This document shows, one piece after another, positions 26,644 through 36,473 of a stretch of 64,000 bases of DNA. Position 1 is the stretch's first letter. Every line of letters begins with the position of its first letter. Source of the stretch: Mariniflexile sp044335535 (GTDB lineage Bacteria > Bacteroidota > Bacteroidia > Flavobacteriales > Flavobacteriaceae). Under the pieces are notes generated by a model, which saw nothing but the letters and a program-made list of their open reading frames with translations, was not told the origin of the DNA and did not search any database. Location: assembly GCF_044335535.1 (NCBI RefSeq), contig NZ_JBIQVZ010000001.1:434001-498000 (forward strand). Reading direction: 5' to 3'. The translations under genes were made by a program, and so were the position numbers.

Positions 26644-27522
26644 ATGAATATCTTAAATAAACTACACAGAGAAATAACACCTCTATCTCCAGAAGACAGT
26701 TTTTTAGTCTTCGATAGAGTTAAGGATGAATTTGATTTTCCTATCCATTTCCATCCTGAATATGAATTGAATTTTATCAGCAATGGCAAAGGGGTTAATA
26801 GAGTTGTTGGCGATAGTATTGAAGAGATTGACAATATCGAACTTGTTTTAGTAGGTCCAAATCTCCATCATGGCTGGTTAACCCACAATTGCAAAAGCAA
26901 AGAAATTCGCGAAATCACTATTCAGTTTCATGACAACTTATTCAACAATGAGTTTTTATCAAGAAAGATAATGAAACCTATTAAAGATATGTTTGACAGA
27001 TCTATACATGGTATTTTGTTTTCTAAAAAGGTAAGCACTGACATGTTTGAACGTATTTCGCAGGTTTCTAAATTAGATAGTATGGACTACTTTTTGGAAA
27101 TAATCTCCATTCTCCATGATCTAGCTAACTCAAGAAACCAAAGACTTCTTTCCAGTTACACTACAAATCGGGATAGTTTTGAAAATAGTGATAAAATTAA
27201 AAGGATTTACGAATACGTTCAGGAAAATTATGATAAAAAGATAACACTCGCCGAAGCTTCTGAACTTGTGAATATGAGTCAAGTATCTTTTAATCGATTT
27301 ATGAAAAAAAGAACAGGCAAGACTTTTGTTGATTATGTTAACGATGTTAGAATTGGTTATGCCGCCATTAGGCTAATCGAAAAAGATGTAAGCATCTCTG
27401 AAATCGCATTTAACTGTGGCTTCAATAATATAGCCAATTTCAATAGAGTCTTTAAAAAATCTAAAAAATGTACACCAAGTCAATATAAAAATGACTTTTC
27501 CGGAATCAAAAGGATTCTATAA
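26644..27522 (+). CDS. AraC-family transcriptional regulator of the PUL
   Basis: The 292-residue protein has an N-terminal cupin-type sensor domain (FDFPIHFHPEYELNFISNGK, with the HxHPxxEL pattern) and a C-terminal AraC DNA-binding domain with two helix-turn-helix motifs: ITLAEASELVNMSQVSFNRF and ISEIAFNCGFNNIANFNRVF, ending KCTPSQYKND. It contains no membrane segment, so it senses a cytoplasmic sugar, perhaps mannose, mannosyl-glucose or mannobiose. It sits between the divergent mannan operon and the SusC/D operon. AraC cupin regulators are less common for PULs than hybrid two-component or SusR systems. Confidence 0.9.
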   Translation: MNILNKLHREITPLSPEDSFLVFDRVKDEFDFPIHFHPEYELNFISNGKGVNRVVGDSIEEIDNIELVLVGPNLHHGWLTHNCKSKEIREITIQFHDNLFNNEFLSRKIMKPIKDMFDRSIHGILFSKKVSTDMFERISQVSKLDSMDYFLEIISILHDLANSRNQRLLSSYTTNRDSFENSDKIKRIYEYVQENYDKKITLAEASELVNMSQVSFNRFMKKRTGKTFVDYVNDVRIGYAAIRLIEKDVSISEIAFNCGFNNIANFNRVFKKSKKCTPSQYKNDFSGIKRIL

Positions 27523-27988
27523 TTTAATAACATTGATAATACTTTTTTATCAAAATATCCCTTTCAAAACCTTCAAAAGTTCATTCAAAAGCGAATGTTC
27601 ACTTCTTCAAACAGCTCTTTTTTAAACAAATGATTATAAGAAGAGTTCTCATGCACGTCTTTGGCGAAAATATTTTATTGGTAATTGACAAAATAATATT
27701 AACGTTAGCTTAACATTTAATCTAATTTTGGAATTAACAAAAAACTTAACAACTAATTATATATATCACAAAATAGTTGGTTATTAAATGAACAATTAAC
27801 ATAGCTAACACAAAAAGACATATAACAAATTTGAACCAATTCAACACGATTAATCATAATTTTAAAAAAATGCCTATGAATTAAAAATTCACAAATAAAA
27901 ACATGGATTTTTTTAGTAATGCGTTTTTTCATGTTTTCAACCACTTTCTTTAATAACAAACTAATTTATTAACTCAAACTAAATCAAT
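27523..27988. promoter_or_regulatory. Long leader and promoter region of the SusC/D operon
   Basis: No gene was recognised here. TAATTTTG at 27723-27730 fits the -7 consensus TAnnTTTG, and TTAGC/TTAAC lies upstream; it would give a 5' leader of about 250 nt before susC. The leader is very AT-rich. CATTC...GAATG near 27580-27600 is a weak inverted repeat upstream. A long leader leaves room for post-transcriptional control, but no known riboswitch fold was seen. Confidence 0.4.
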
Positions 27989-30900
27989 ATGAGAATAAAG
28001 CTTAAACTAGCAATTATTACATGTCTAATGTTTTATGCACAAAATGCCATATCTCAAGAAAAGACAATTTCAGGAAATGTAACAGACGCTTCAGGCATGC
28101 CTCTTCCAGGCGCAACACTTATTGTGGTAGGTACAAATAATGGAACTATTACAGACTTTGATGGTAACTACTCTCTTTCCAATGTTAGTCCTTCAGATCA
28201 AATTTCATTCTCTTTCGTTGGAATGATTACACAAACCATATTAGTGGGAAACCAAACAACAATTAATGTAGTTCTTCAAGAGTCTTTAGAATCTTTAGAA
28301 GAAGTCGTAGTGGTTGGATATGGTACTCAGAAAAAAGCTTTAGTAACAGGTGCAAGTGTCAATATAAAAGGGGAGGATATTGCTGCCCTAAATACCGGAA
28401 CAGCTATGGAAGCACTTCAAGGTGTGGCTGCAGGTGTTAGCGTTACAAGAAATAATGGTGCCCCAGGAGCCGGTACAAGAATAACCATTCGTGGTTTAGG
28501 TACCATTGGAAACTCAGACCCATTATACATTGTTGATGGGGTAGCCGTAGGGAATATAGATTATTTGAACTCATCTGATATTGCATCAATTGATGTTTTA
28601 AAGGATGCAGCGTCTGCAGCCATTTACGGTTCAAGAGCAGCAAATGGTGTGGTTTTGGTAACTACAGTAAAAGGAAAAAAAGATAGTCCTACTCAAATTA
28701 GTTATGACACCTACTACGGATACCAAAACATATACAAAAACTTAGATCCTTTAGATGCTCAAGAGTATATGTATATTATGGATGAAAGCCGTGTTAATGA
28801 TGGCTTACCTCCAAATGATTGGGAAACCCTGCTTAAAAACAATACTTGGCTGGAAACAAATTACCCGGGATTAGGAACGCAATTAGGTAAAGAAATTTGG
28901 TCAAAGCTTCAAAACGGTTGGAAAGGTACCAACTGGATTGATGAAATGACACAAAAAAACGCCCCGATTCAAAGCCATGCCGTAAACATTACGGGAGGTA
29001 GTGAGGATATTATTTATTCAGCAGGCGTTTCTTATTTAAGTCAAAAAGGTATTTTAGGAGGTAACATCATTGATGCTGGATATAAAAGATTAACAGCAAG
29101 ACTTAATACGCAAATGGTATTAAAAAAGAATGACGAACACGCTATCATTACGCTTGGTGAAAACTTCACATACACAAATACAGAAAACAGAGGTATAGCA
29201 ACAGGAAATATTTACTGGAATGATTTACATGACGCACTGATTCAAACGCCTTTGCAGCCTGCTTACTGGCAACAAGCTATTGACAGCAATGTTAATGAAT
29301 TTGGCTTTACACCTACTTTAGATGGTATAAGTACTGGTTTTACCAATCCAGTGGCCATCATGTTTTACAGAAATAACTATAATTATGGTAAAGGAAACAA
29401 AGTTACAGGAAATGTATTTGTAGAACTTGAGCCAATAAAAGATTTAAAACTTAGAACGTCCTATGGTATTGATGCGTGGTTTGGCCATAACCGATCCATG
29501 AACCCTACCTATCATTTAGGCTTGCTTTACCAAGATGATGTAGATGGTGCTCAACAAAGTCAATACTTTGGTAATAATTATACGTGGTCAACAACGCTTT
29601 CATACGATATGCAATTTGGTGATCACAAAATAAATGCCTTGATTGGTACTGAGTTGCTTCAAAATCAAATCAATACTGAAGTAGGTGGTTCCAGAAATAA
29701 TTTATTATTCCCTGGGAATCCTAAATATGCTTATATAAACAACACGCAGAGTCCTGGTTCTGTTAGTGATATTAACACTTGGGGAGCTGATTGGGCCGCT
29801 GGTGGTGGTGGTTTATTATCATACATTGGAAGAGCACAGTACAACTACAAAGAGAAGTATCTTATTTCGGCTACAGTGCGTGCCGATGGTTCATCAAATT
29901 TTGCAAAAGGCAATAGATGGGGAATTTTTCCTTCGGTATCTACGGGTTGGGTATTAACAAAAGAAGACTTTATGTCAAATACTTCAAGTTTCCTTGATTT
30001 TACTAAAATTAGAGCCAGTTGGGGACAAAATGGTAATCAATCCATTCCTAATTTCATTTATTCATCACAAATTGCGTACGCATTCCCAGGATATTTCTTT
30101 GGAGACACAAAACCTGTATCTGGAACAACATCTTATCCTGAAAAGGTTGTGAATCCTGATGTTACTTGGGAAACTTCAGAACAGTTAGATCTTGGTTTTG
30201 ATGCACGTATGTTCAATTCAAAATTAGGTATAACATTTGATTGGTATAAAAAGACAACTAAAGACTGGTTGGTACAAGCAGCTATTCTTGGCACATCTGG
30301 TGCAGGCGCACCATATATTAATGGTGGTGATATTGACAACACAGGTGTAGAATTGGTATTAAACTGGAATGATAACATTGGTGATTTTAAATATGGTATC
30401 ACATTAACCGGATCACATAACAAGAATGAGGTTACAAGAATAGCCAATACTGATGGAATAATCCATGGACCAAGTAATGTACTATCACAAGGGACAGGTG
30501 AAATTTCAAGAGTCCAGGTAGGGCAACCTATTGGTTTCTTCTATGGTTACAAAGCCGATGGGATTTTACAAAATCAAGATGAAGTTGATGCTTATGTAAA
30601 ACCTGCCGATGGCACACCATACTTTGCTGACCAACGTCCAGGAGATGTTCGTTTTGTAGATCAAAACCAAGATGGTGTTATTGATGAAGCGGATAAGGTT
30701 TATTTAGGAGATCCTAACCCTGATTTTGAAGCTGGTCTTCAGTTGCATTTTGAGTATAAAGGCGTTTATGCAAATACAACACTTTCTGGAAAGTTTGGAA
30801 TGCAAGTCATGCAATCGTACCGTTCATTTGCTGACAATTTTACCCAAAACTATACATCAAGTATTTTCAATCGTTGGCATGGAGAAGGCACTTCAAATAG

Positions 30901-31231
30901 ATGGCCACGGTTGAGTTATACCTCAAACAGAAACTTGCAATACGTTTCTGATATTTTTATGCAAAATGCAGATTATGTAAGGATTAATAATTTAACCGTT
31001 GGGTATGATTTTGGAAATAGATTTGCTGATATAGCAGCAATAACAGATCTTAAAATATATGTTTCTGTAAATAACTTGCATACGTTTACCAATTATGATG
31101 GCATGGATCCTGAGGTTCGTTATTTTGGAGGAGCTGTAGATGGTGCAGATGCTACATGGGCTTCAGGTATAGATCTTGGATTGTATCCGCAGGCTAGAAC
31201 AGTCATGTTTGGATTGAGTGTAGACTTTTAA
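27989..31231 (+). CDS. SusC/RagA-family TonB-linked outer membrane transporter
   Basis: The 1080-residue protein has a signal peptide ending NAISQ and a carboxypeptidase-regulatory-like domain (KTISGNVTDASGMPLPGATL). Its linker, EEVVVVGYGTQKK, marks the TonB-box region. The plug has ITIRGLGTIGNSDPLYIVDG and IDVLKDAASAAIYGSRAANG, followed by a large beta-barrel ending in FGLSVDF. SusC proteins import oligosaccharides together with SusD. It heads the operon that continues with susD 14 bp downstream. Confidence 0.95.
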   Translation: MRIKLKLAIITCLMFYAQNAISQEKTISGNVTDASGMPLPGATLIVVGTNNGTITDFDGNYSLSNVSPSDQISFSFVGMITQTILVGNQTTINVVLQESLESLEEVVVVGYGTQKKALVTGASVNIKGEDIAALNTGTAMEALQGVAAGVSVTRNNGAPGAGTRITIRGLGTIGNSDPLYIVDGVAVGNIDYLNSSDIASIDVLKDAASAAIYGSRAANGVVLVTTVKGKKDSPTQISYDTYYGYQNIYKNLDPLDAQEYMYIMDESRVNDGLPPNDWETLLKNNTWLETNYPGLGTQLGKEIWSKLQNGWKGTNWIDEMTQKNAPIQSHAVNITGGSEDIIYSAGVSYLSQKGILGGNIIDAGYKRLTARLNTQMVLKKNDEHAIITLGENFTYTNTENRGIATGNIYWNDLHDALIQTPLQPAYWQQAIDSNVNEFGFTPTLDGISTGFTNPVAIMFYRNNYNYGKGNKVTGNVFVELEPIKDLKLRTSYGIDAWFGHNRSMNPTYHLGLLYQDDVDGAQQSQYFGNNYTWSTTLSYDMQFGDHKINALIGTELLQNQINTEVGGSRNNLLFPGNPKYAYINNTQSPGSVSDINTWGADWAAGGGGLLSYIGRAQYNYKEKYLISATVRADGSSNFAKGNRWGIFPSVSTGWVLTKEDFMSNTSSFLDFTKIRASWGQNGNQSIPNFIYSSQIAYAFPGYFFGDTKPVSGTTSYPEKVVNPDVTWETSEQLDLGFDARMFNSKLGITFDWYKKTTKDWLVQAAILGTSGAGAPYINGGDIDNTGVELVLNWNDNIGDFKYGITLTGSHNKNEVTRIANTDGIIHGPSNVLSQGTGEISRVQVGQPIGFFYGYKADGILQNQDEVDAYVKPADGTPYFADQRPGDVRFVDQNQDGVIDEADKVYLGDPNPDFEAGLQLHFEYKGVYANTTLSGKFGMQVMQSYRSFADNFTQNYTSSIFNRWHGEGTSNRWPRLSYTSNRNLQYVSDIFMQNADYVRINNLTVGYDFGNRFADIAAITDLKIYVSVNNLHTFTNYDGMDPEVRYFGGAVDGADATWASGIDLGLYPQARTVMFGLSVDF

Positions 31232-31245
31232 TATAAAAAATTGAG

Positions 31246-32964
31246 ATGATGAAAAAAATAAAATATTTCATAGTGATGGCTATTTCAACAGTGATTGTTG
31301 CTACTAGTTGTACAGATAAATACTTAGACACAGAGAATCTTTACGGAAAAAGTTTGGAGTCTTATTACAAGACACCTACCGATATAGAAGAAGCAATGGC
31401 AGGGGTATACAATGCTATGTACACGCCCAATGTACATAGTAATGAATCCATGGCTGCATGTTTAATGTCAGATATGATGTTAGGTGGCGGTGGGCCAGAT
31501 GATAAATCAGCTAAATGGGTTGATAATTTTGAAGATCCCTTAGAAGATACTTATCGTAATATGTGGACACAATCATACAATGGTATTTCAAGGGCCAATG
31601 CCATTATTGAAAAAACAGCCGATGCCGATTTTTCTTCATATTTCAGTAGTCCAGAAGAAGCTCAGCAATTTAAAGATCAGGCCATTGGAGAAGCATTGTT
31701 TATGAGAGCTTTTTATTATTTTAGACTGGCGAAATTCTTTGGTGGTGTGCCGCTAATTATTGCTCTTGACACCCCGAGAGATTCTCCAAGAGCTACCTAT
31801 TCTGAGACGTTTGCTCAAATTGCTTCAGATTTAAAATTGGCCATTGAAACAATGCCAGATACTCCTTTTCCAAGCATTCCCACATCTAGTTACGGACATG
31901 CCAATAAATGGGTGGCCGAAGCCTATTTAGGACGTGTCTATTTATTCTACACAGGGTATATGACTAATATGGAGGGAACTTCAACAAGTGAGCTACCCTT
32001 GGTTGATGGCGGATCTTTAAGTGCTTCAGATGTTGCCTCATATTTAGAAGATTGTATAAACAATAGTGGACACCAATTAACTCCAGACTTTAGAAACCTA
32101 TGGCCTTATTCCTATGTAAACCAAGCTGCAGGAACAACCGTATTGCCTTGGGCTGCAACAGAAGGCTTATCTTGGGTAGGTCAAGATGGATCGTCTCCAA
32201 CCTTTGGTAGCGGCAACTTTGAAACCATGTTTGTGCAACGATTTTCATTTGGAGATTGGCAATGGAGCAATGGGGCTATTTATACCAACAGGCTTTGTTT
32301 ATTTACAGCGTTACGAGGTAATTCGCTGTCTCCTTTTGGACAGGGCTGGGGTTGGTGTACTGTAAACCCAAAATTATGGAATAGTTGGGACGCAGCAGAT
32401 CCGAGAAAAGAAGGTTCTATTCTTGAGGTAGGAAATGCAGATCAAGGAACTGGAGCTTATGCTCCTAATCAAGGCGATCATGAAACTGGTTTTTTTAGTA
32501 AAAAATATACAGCTTTACAACATGATGATGGATCGGGAAGTGTTAAAGGTATGTTTGTGCAGATGTATGATTGGGGTAACGCAGATATTCAATTAATGCA
32601 TGCACAAGATTTTATTTTTATGCGCTATGCGGATGTGCTATTAATGCATTCTGAAATTACCCAAACCGCTGATGGGTTAAATGCCGTTAGGGCAAGAGCA
32701 GGATTGCCAGCAATTGGTTATTCTTTAGCTGCTTTGAAACAAGAGCGTCTACACGAATTTGCTTTTGAAGGGTTGCGTTGGTTTGATATAGTGCGTTGGG
32801 GAGATGTTGATACAGCATTTGATTATACATTAAATGTAAACAATTCAGGAACTCCTGCTACGTATCATGCAAACTATAGAACAGAAACAAAAGGCTTGGT
32901 TCCGATCCCAGAAACTGAAATAAGATTATCAAATGGGATTTACCAACAAAACCCAGGATGGTAG
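31246..32964 (+). CDS. SusD/RagB-family glycan-binding lipoprotein
   Basis: The 572-residue lipoprotein (VIVATSCTDKYLDTENLYGK) has the tetratricopeptide-like helices of SusD: YNAMYTPNVHSNESMAA, GISRANAIIEK and GEALFMRAFYYFRLAKFFGG. The C-terminus has the usual RLHEFAFEGLRWFDIVRWGD and PIPETEIRLSNGIYQQNPGW. It forms the lid on the SusC barrel and binds the glycan at the cell surface. Confidence 0.95.
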   Translation: MMKKIKYFIVMAISTVIVATSCTDKYLDTENLYGKSLESYYKTPTDIEEAMAGVYNAMYTPNVHSNESMAACLMSDMMLGGGGPDDKSAKWVDNFEDPLEDTYRNMWTQSYNGISRANAIIEKTADADFSSYFSSPEEAQQFKDQAIGEALFMRAFYYFRLAKFFGGVPLIIALDTPRDSPRATYSETFAQIASDLKLAIETMPDTPFPSIPTSSYGHANKWVAEAYLGRVYLFYTGYMTNMEGTSTSELPLVDGGSLSASDVASYLEDCINNSGHQLTPDFRNLWPYSYVNQAAGTTVLPWAATEGLSWVGQDGSSPTFGSGNFETMFVQRFSFGDWQWSNGAIYTNRLCLFTALRGNSLSPFGQGWGWCTVNPKLWNSWDAADPRKEGSILEVGNADQGTGAYAPNQGDHETGFFSKKYTALQHDDGSGSVKGMFVQMYDWGNADIQLMHAQDFIFMRYADVLLMHSEITQTADGLNAVRARAGLPAIGYSLAALKQERLHEFAFEGLRWFDIVRWGDVDTAFDYTLNVNNSGTPATYHANYRTETKGLVPIPETEIRLSNGIYQQNPGW

Positions 32965-32995
32965 TTTAATTGTTTAATTTATAAAATCAGAAAAA

Positions 32996-33793
32996 ATGAA
33001 AATAAATAAAATAATAAATCTATTTATGGCTTCTTTAGTGCTAATATTAGTAGCATGTGAACCTAATGTAGATGAACAACATTTGAAAAACACAACGGAT
33101 GTTGCCGGTGTAGAATTGGTAGCCACCCAAAGTACAGAGGGGGGTAATGAAATCACCTTGAACATGGTGACTCCTGGTATTACGGGTTATTGGGATTACG
33201 GCTTAGGCAAAGCACTTACAAATAAGGTTACATTTATCTATCCGATACCTGGTACATCTACGTTTACCTATACAGGAACTTTAGGGTCAGAATTCTTTAC
33301 AAAAACAATTGATGTTCAAGTAGACCAACTTGACCATTCATTGGACCAAGACTGGTATGACCTTGTAGGTACAGATACTGCTGCCGGTAAAACATGGGTT
33401 TTTGATGGAGGCCCAGACCCTGACGGAAGACAATGGTGGTTTATGTCTGCTCCAGGAAGTACAGACAATGCTTGGTCACTATGGTGGAATGCAGGAGGAG
33501 ATTGTTGTCCTCCAAGTGATGCAGCAGGTAAAATGCATTTTGATTTAGATGGTGCAGCCAATTACACTCATTATGCAGATGCTAGTAGCAGCACAAGTGA
33601 ATCAGGAAGTTTTGTGCTAGATGTTGACAATCAAAAACTTATAATTAGTGGAGCAAAACTGTTAGGTGCAGATGCAGGTAATGCAGATGGAGTATATAGT
33701 ATTGTTTCTCTTACTGAAGACAAAATGGTTCTTTATTTAAGCAATAGCGAAACATATGGTACTGGTTGGACATTTGTTTTCGTTCCAGAATAA
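32996..33793 (+). CDS. SusE-position surface lipoprotein, probable glycan-binding protein
   Basis: The 265-residue lipoprotein (SLVLILVACEPNVDEQ) has a beta-rich N-terminal half that resembles a PKD/Ig-like fold (FIYPIPGTSTFTYTGTLG). A second domain has a striking aromatic cluster around W147-W148 and NAWSLWWNAGGDCCPP. It is encoded directly after susD, where surface glycan-binding proteins lie. No catalytic motif is visible. I do not recognise a named family; proteins of this shape also occur in laminarin-type PULs next to GH16. Confidence 0.65.
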   Translation: MKINKIINLFMASLVLILVACEPNVDEQHLKNTTDVAGVELVATQSTEGGNEITLNMVTPGITGYWDYGLGKALTNKVTFIYPIPGTSTFTYTGTLGSEFFTKTIDVQVDQLDHSLDQDWYDLVGTDTAAGKTWVFDGGPDPDGRQWWFMSAPGSTDNAWSLWWNAGGDCCPPSDAAGKMHFDLDGAANYTHYADASSSTSESGSFVLDVDNQKLIISGAKLLGADAGNADGVYSIVSLTEDKMVLYLSNSETYGTGWTFVFVPE

Positions 33794-33865
33794 AAGCTTT
33801 AAATAAATAGTATCCTATTTTATTAAATTTTTAGTTTGAGTTATTTAATTTAGTGAGATATTTAC

Positions 33866-33898
33866 CTTTACTGGTTTTAAAAATTAAAACCAGTAAAG
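33866..33898 (+). terminator. Perfect 15-bp hairpin after the SusE-like gene
   Basis: CTTTACTGGTTTTAA and its exact inverse flank a 3-nt loop. There is no long T run directly after it, so it may be an mRNA stabiliser or attenuating stem-loop, limiting readthrough rather than ending transcription outright. Confidence 0.55.
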
Positions 33899-33981
33899 AA
33901 TATCTTTTTAATCTGATATTTTTCAATAAAGTTTAGAAATCTAATTATCAAAACTGTTTAAATAATTCTCACTAATTCAAT

Positions 33982-34020
33982 AAAAAAAGGGATTTTACAA
34001 TATTGTAAAGTCCTTTTTTT
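33982..34020 (+). terminator. Rho-independent terminator before the GH16 gene
   Basis: AAAAAAAGGGATTTTACAAT pairs with ATTGTAAAGTCCTTTTTTT, giving a long stem with an oligo-T tail on the plus strand. It ends the SusC/D/E-like unit. Confidence 0.75.
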
Positions 34021-34074
34021 AAAAGTAAACGGCATGTCCTATATGCTCAAATTAAAACAGAATTTAATAAAAAA

Positions 34075-35208
34075 ATGAAATTAATTTGTAAACAAATCGC
34101 GAGAGTATTAATACTTTTTGTAATTAGCATGACATGCCTGTCTTGTAGTAATTCAGATCCGGCTCCTGAAAATCCTATAGTTACACCAGAGGAAATAATT
34201 CCAGAGAATATAGAAATAACCGTAACTGTTTTAAATACAGATGCAACAAACCCTAACGGTGATGGTTCAGGAAAAGTACAATGTGTGGCAACGGCAGATA
34301 ATACCGTTAAATTCGGATTTAAATTTGGTAATGCTCTAGAAACACAAAGTACTAATGGAACCATGGACTATACATTTACTGAGCCTGGCAACAATAATTA
34401 TACAATAACAGTATATGCCTATTCAAGTACTGGAAATTCAATAAGTAGATTTACAACAACTTCAGTCTATGTTACAGAACCCGAACTACAGTTGGTTTGG
34501 TCTGATGAATTTGATGTTGATGGTAGCTTTAATACGTCTAACTGGATCGCTGAAGTGGTGCCTCCAGATAATGGTAGTTGGTTTAATGGTGAAAAACAAC
34601 ACTATACAGACAGAGCTAATAATGTGTATGTGTCTAATGGAACACTCAAAATTGTAGCAAAAAAGGAAACCTATACATACGGAAATAGTACCAAAGAATA
34701 TACCTCAGCCAGACTTATTACAAAAGACAGAGTTGAATTCACCTATGGGCGGGTAGATGTTAGAGCAAAATTACCAAAGGGCGATGGGACTTGGCCAGCT
34801 ATATGGATGCTTGGAGCTAATATTGATACAGTGGGTTGGCCTGCTTGCGGAGAAATAGATATTATGGAACATTGGGGACATAAACCTGGAATTGTATCAA
34901 GCGCCACACACACTACAGCATGTTCTGGTGGTTGTACTGATGTAAGTGTTGGCTCTTCAACGTTACCCGATTATGGGACTGAATTTCATATATACTCTCT
35001 TGAGTGGAATAAAAATGAATTAAAATTTTTAATTGATGGAGAATTTAAATATAGTTATGCACCTACACCAGAAACCAATGACAATTATCCTTACACTACA
35101 GATCAATTTATTGTATTAAATATAGCAATGGGTGGGTCTTGGTTTGGAATAGACCCTAATTTCACAGAATCTACAATGGAAGTTGATTATGTTAGACTGT
35201 ACCAATAA
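34075..35208 (+). CDS. GH16 beta-glucanase (laminarinase-like) with N-terminal PKD-like domain
   Basis: The 377-residue lipoprotein (SMTCLSCSNSDPAPENP) has an Ig/PKD-like domain (about 45-135) and a GH16 domain from about 140. The catalytic motif is complete: E260-I-D262-I-M-E265 in CGEIDIMEHWG. LVWSDEFDVDGSFNTSNW opens the domain. This type acts on beta-1,3-glucan (laminarin) or mixed-linkage glucan, not mannan. It is separated from the SusE-like gene by a terminator and followed directly by the GH27 gene, whose start lies 10 bp after its stop. Confidence 0.9.
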   Translation: MKLICKQIARVLILFVISMTCLSCSNSDPAPENPIVTPEEIIPENIEITVTVLNTDATNPNGDGSGKVQCVATADNTVKFGFKFGNALETQSTNGTMDYTFTEPGNNNYTITVYAYSSTGNSISRFTTTSVYVTEPELQLVWSDEFDVDGSFNTSNWIAEVVPPDNGSWFNGEKQHYTDRANNVYVSNGTLKIVAKKETYTYGNSTKEYTSARLITKDRVEFTYGRVDVRAKLPKGDGTWPAIWMLGANIDTVGWPACGEIDIMEHWGHKPGIVSSATHTTACSGGCTDVSVGSSTLPDYGTEFHIYSLEWNKNELKFLIDGEFKYSYAPTPETNDNYPYTTDQFIVLNIAMGGSWFGIDPNFTESTMEVDYVRLYQ

Positions 35209-35218
35209 TTTTATTATT

Positions 35219-36421
35219 ATGAAAAAAACAATTTTAATAGTATTACTTATAACATCAGTGAATTGTAATGCCCAAAAATTTGAAGGATTGGCTCTAACAC
35301 CACCTATGGGTTGGAATAGTTGGAATACTTTTGGGACAGACATAAATGAACAACTGGTAAAAGATATTGCAGATAAATTTGTGGAACTTGGATTAAAAGA
35401 TGCTGGTTATGAATATGTTGTTCTAGATGATGGTTGGATGGCCAAGGAGCGTGATGCCAATGGAAATTTAATGGCCGATCCTGAAAAATTCCCCCATGGC
35501 ATGAAAGCTTTGGCAGACTACATCCATTCAAAAGGATTGAAATTTGGACTTTATAATTGTGCGGGTTCTAAAACATGTGGTGAGTATCCTGGAAGTAGAG
35601 GACATGAATATCAAGATGCGCTTTTATACGCTTCATGGGATGTAGATTATTTAAAATACGATTGGTGCAATACAGAAAAATTAAATGCAGAAGGAGCTTA
35701 CATAACCATGAGAGATGCCTTAAAAACTGCAGGAAGACCAATGGTTTTCAGTATTTGTGAATGGGGAGATAATGACCCTTGGAAATGGGCAAAAGATGTT
35801 GGGCATTTGTGGAGGGTAACTGGAGATATTATTAATTGTTGGGATTGTGAAGTTGGCCATGGATCTTGGTCTTCCAATGGAGTATGGAAGATTATCAATA
35901 TGCGGAAAGATATTCGTAAAGTAGCAGGTCCTGGCCATTGGAACGATTATGATATGATGGAAGTTGGCAATGGTATGACCGATGCCGAAGATAGAAGTCA
36001 TTTTGCCATGTGGAGTATGCTAGCTTCTCCTTTAATAATGGGTAATGATTTAAGAACTGCTTCTAAAGAAACCATAAAAACACTGTCCAATAAAGAAGTA
36101 ATTGCCGTAAATCAAGATAAATTGGGTATTCAAGGATTCCGTTTTTCAAATGAAAATAATATGGAGATTTGGTTAAAACCTCTTGACAATAATCAATGGG
36201 CCATGGCTTTTATAAATATGAGTGATAATCCTGTAGATTTTGTTTTTGATTGGAAAAAACATGACATTGGTGATGATGTAAATGGTCGCTATGTAGACAT
36301 GAAAAAGAACGTTTTTAAAATAAGAGATGTATTCAACCATAAAAATTTAGGAGACACTTCCACTAATTTAAAAGCAAAAATAGGATCTCATGATGTGTTG
36401 ATGGTTACTTTAAAAGAGTAG
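35219..36421 (+). CDS. GH27 alpha-galactosidase
   Basis: The 400-residue protein has a signal peptide (MKKTILIVLLITSVNCNAQ) followed by the family opening LALTPPMGWNSWNTFG. The nucleophile is Asp148 in YLKYDWCN and the acid/base Asp203 in VTGDIINCWD. VLDDGWM and GPGHWNDYDMMEVGN are also typical. I chose the ATG at 35219 because the signal peptide begins there; a longer frame overlaps the GH16 gene. It would remove alpha-1,6-galactose from galacto(gluco)mannan. Confidence 0.93.
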   Translation: MKKTILIVLLITSVNCNAQKFEGLALTPPMGWNSWNTFGTDINEQLVKDIADKFVELGLKDAGYEYVVLDDGWMAKERDANGNLMADPEKFPHGMKALADYIHSKGLKFGLYNCAGSKTCGEYPGSRGHEYQDALLYASWDVDYLKYDWCNTEKLNAEGAYITMRDALKTAGRPMVFSICEWGDNDPWKWAKDVGHLWRVTGDIINCWDCEVGHGSWSSNGVWKIINMRKDIRKVAGPGHWNDYDMMEVGNGMTDAEDRSHFAMWSMLASPLIMGNDLRTASKETIKTLSNKEVIAVNQDKLGIQGFRFSNENNMEIWLKPLDNNQWAMAFINMSDNPVDFVFDWKKHDIGDDVNGRYVDMKKNVFKIRDVFNHKNLGDTSTNLKAKIGSHDVLMVTLKE

Positions 36422-36473
36422 TAACTTATATAGTGAAAGCTTTTTGAAAAAATTATTAGCCATAAAAAATAGT

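Larger units (their letters stand above)
33794..34074. other. Intergenic gap with two hairpins between the SusE-like and GH16 genes
   Basis: Apart from the two stem-loops listed next, no gene or other signal was recognised. The gap separates the SusC/D/E-like unit from GH16-GH27-GH2, so the downstream genes may be expressed at a lower level or from their own promoter. Confidence 0.5.

Noticed and set aside
27753..27959. Minus-strand open frame of 68 codons upstream of susC
   Set aside because: It lies in the AT-rich leader, has low-complexity composition, no recognisable domain and no promoter.
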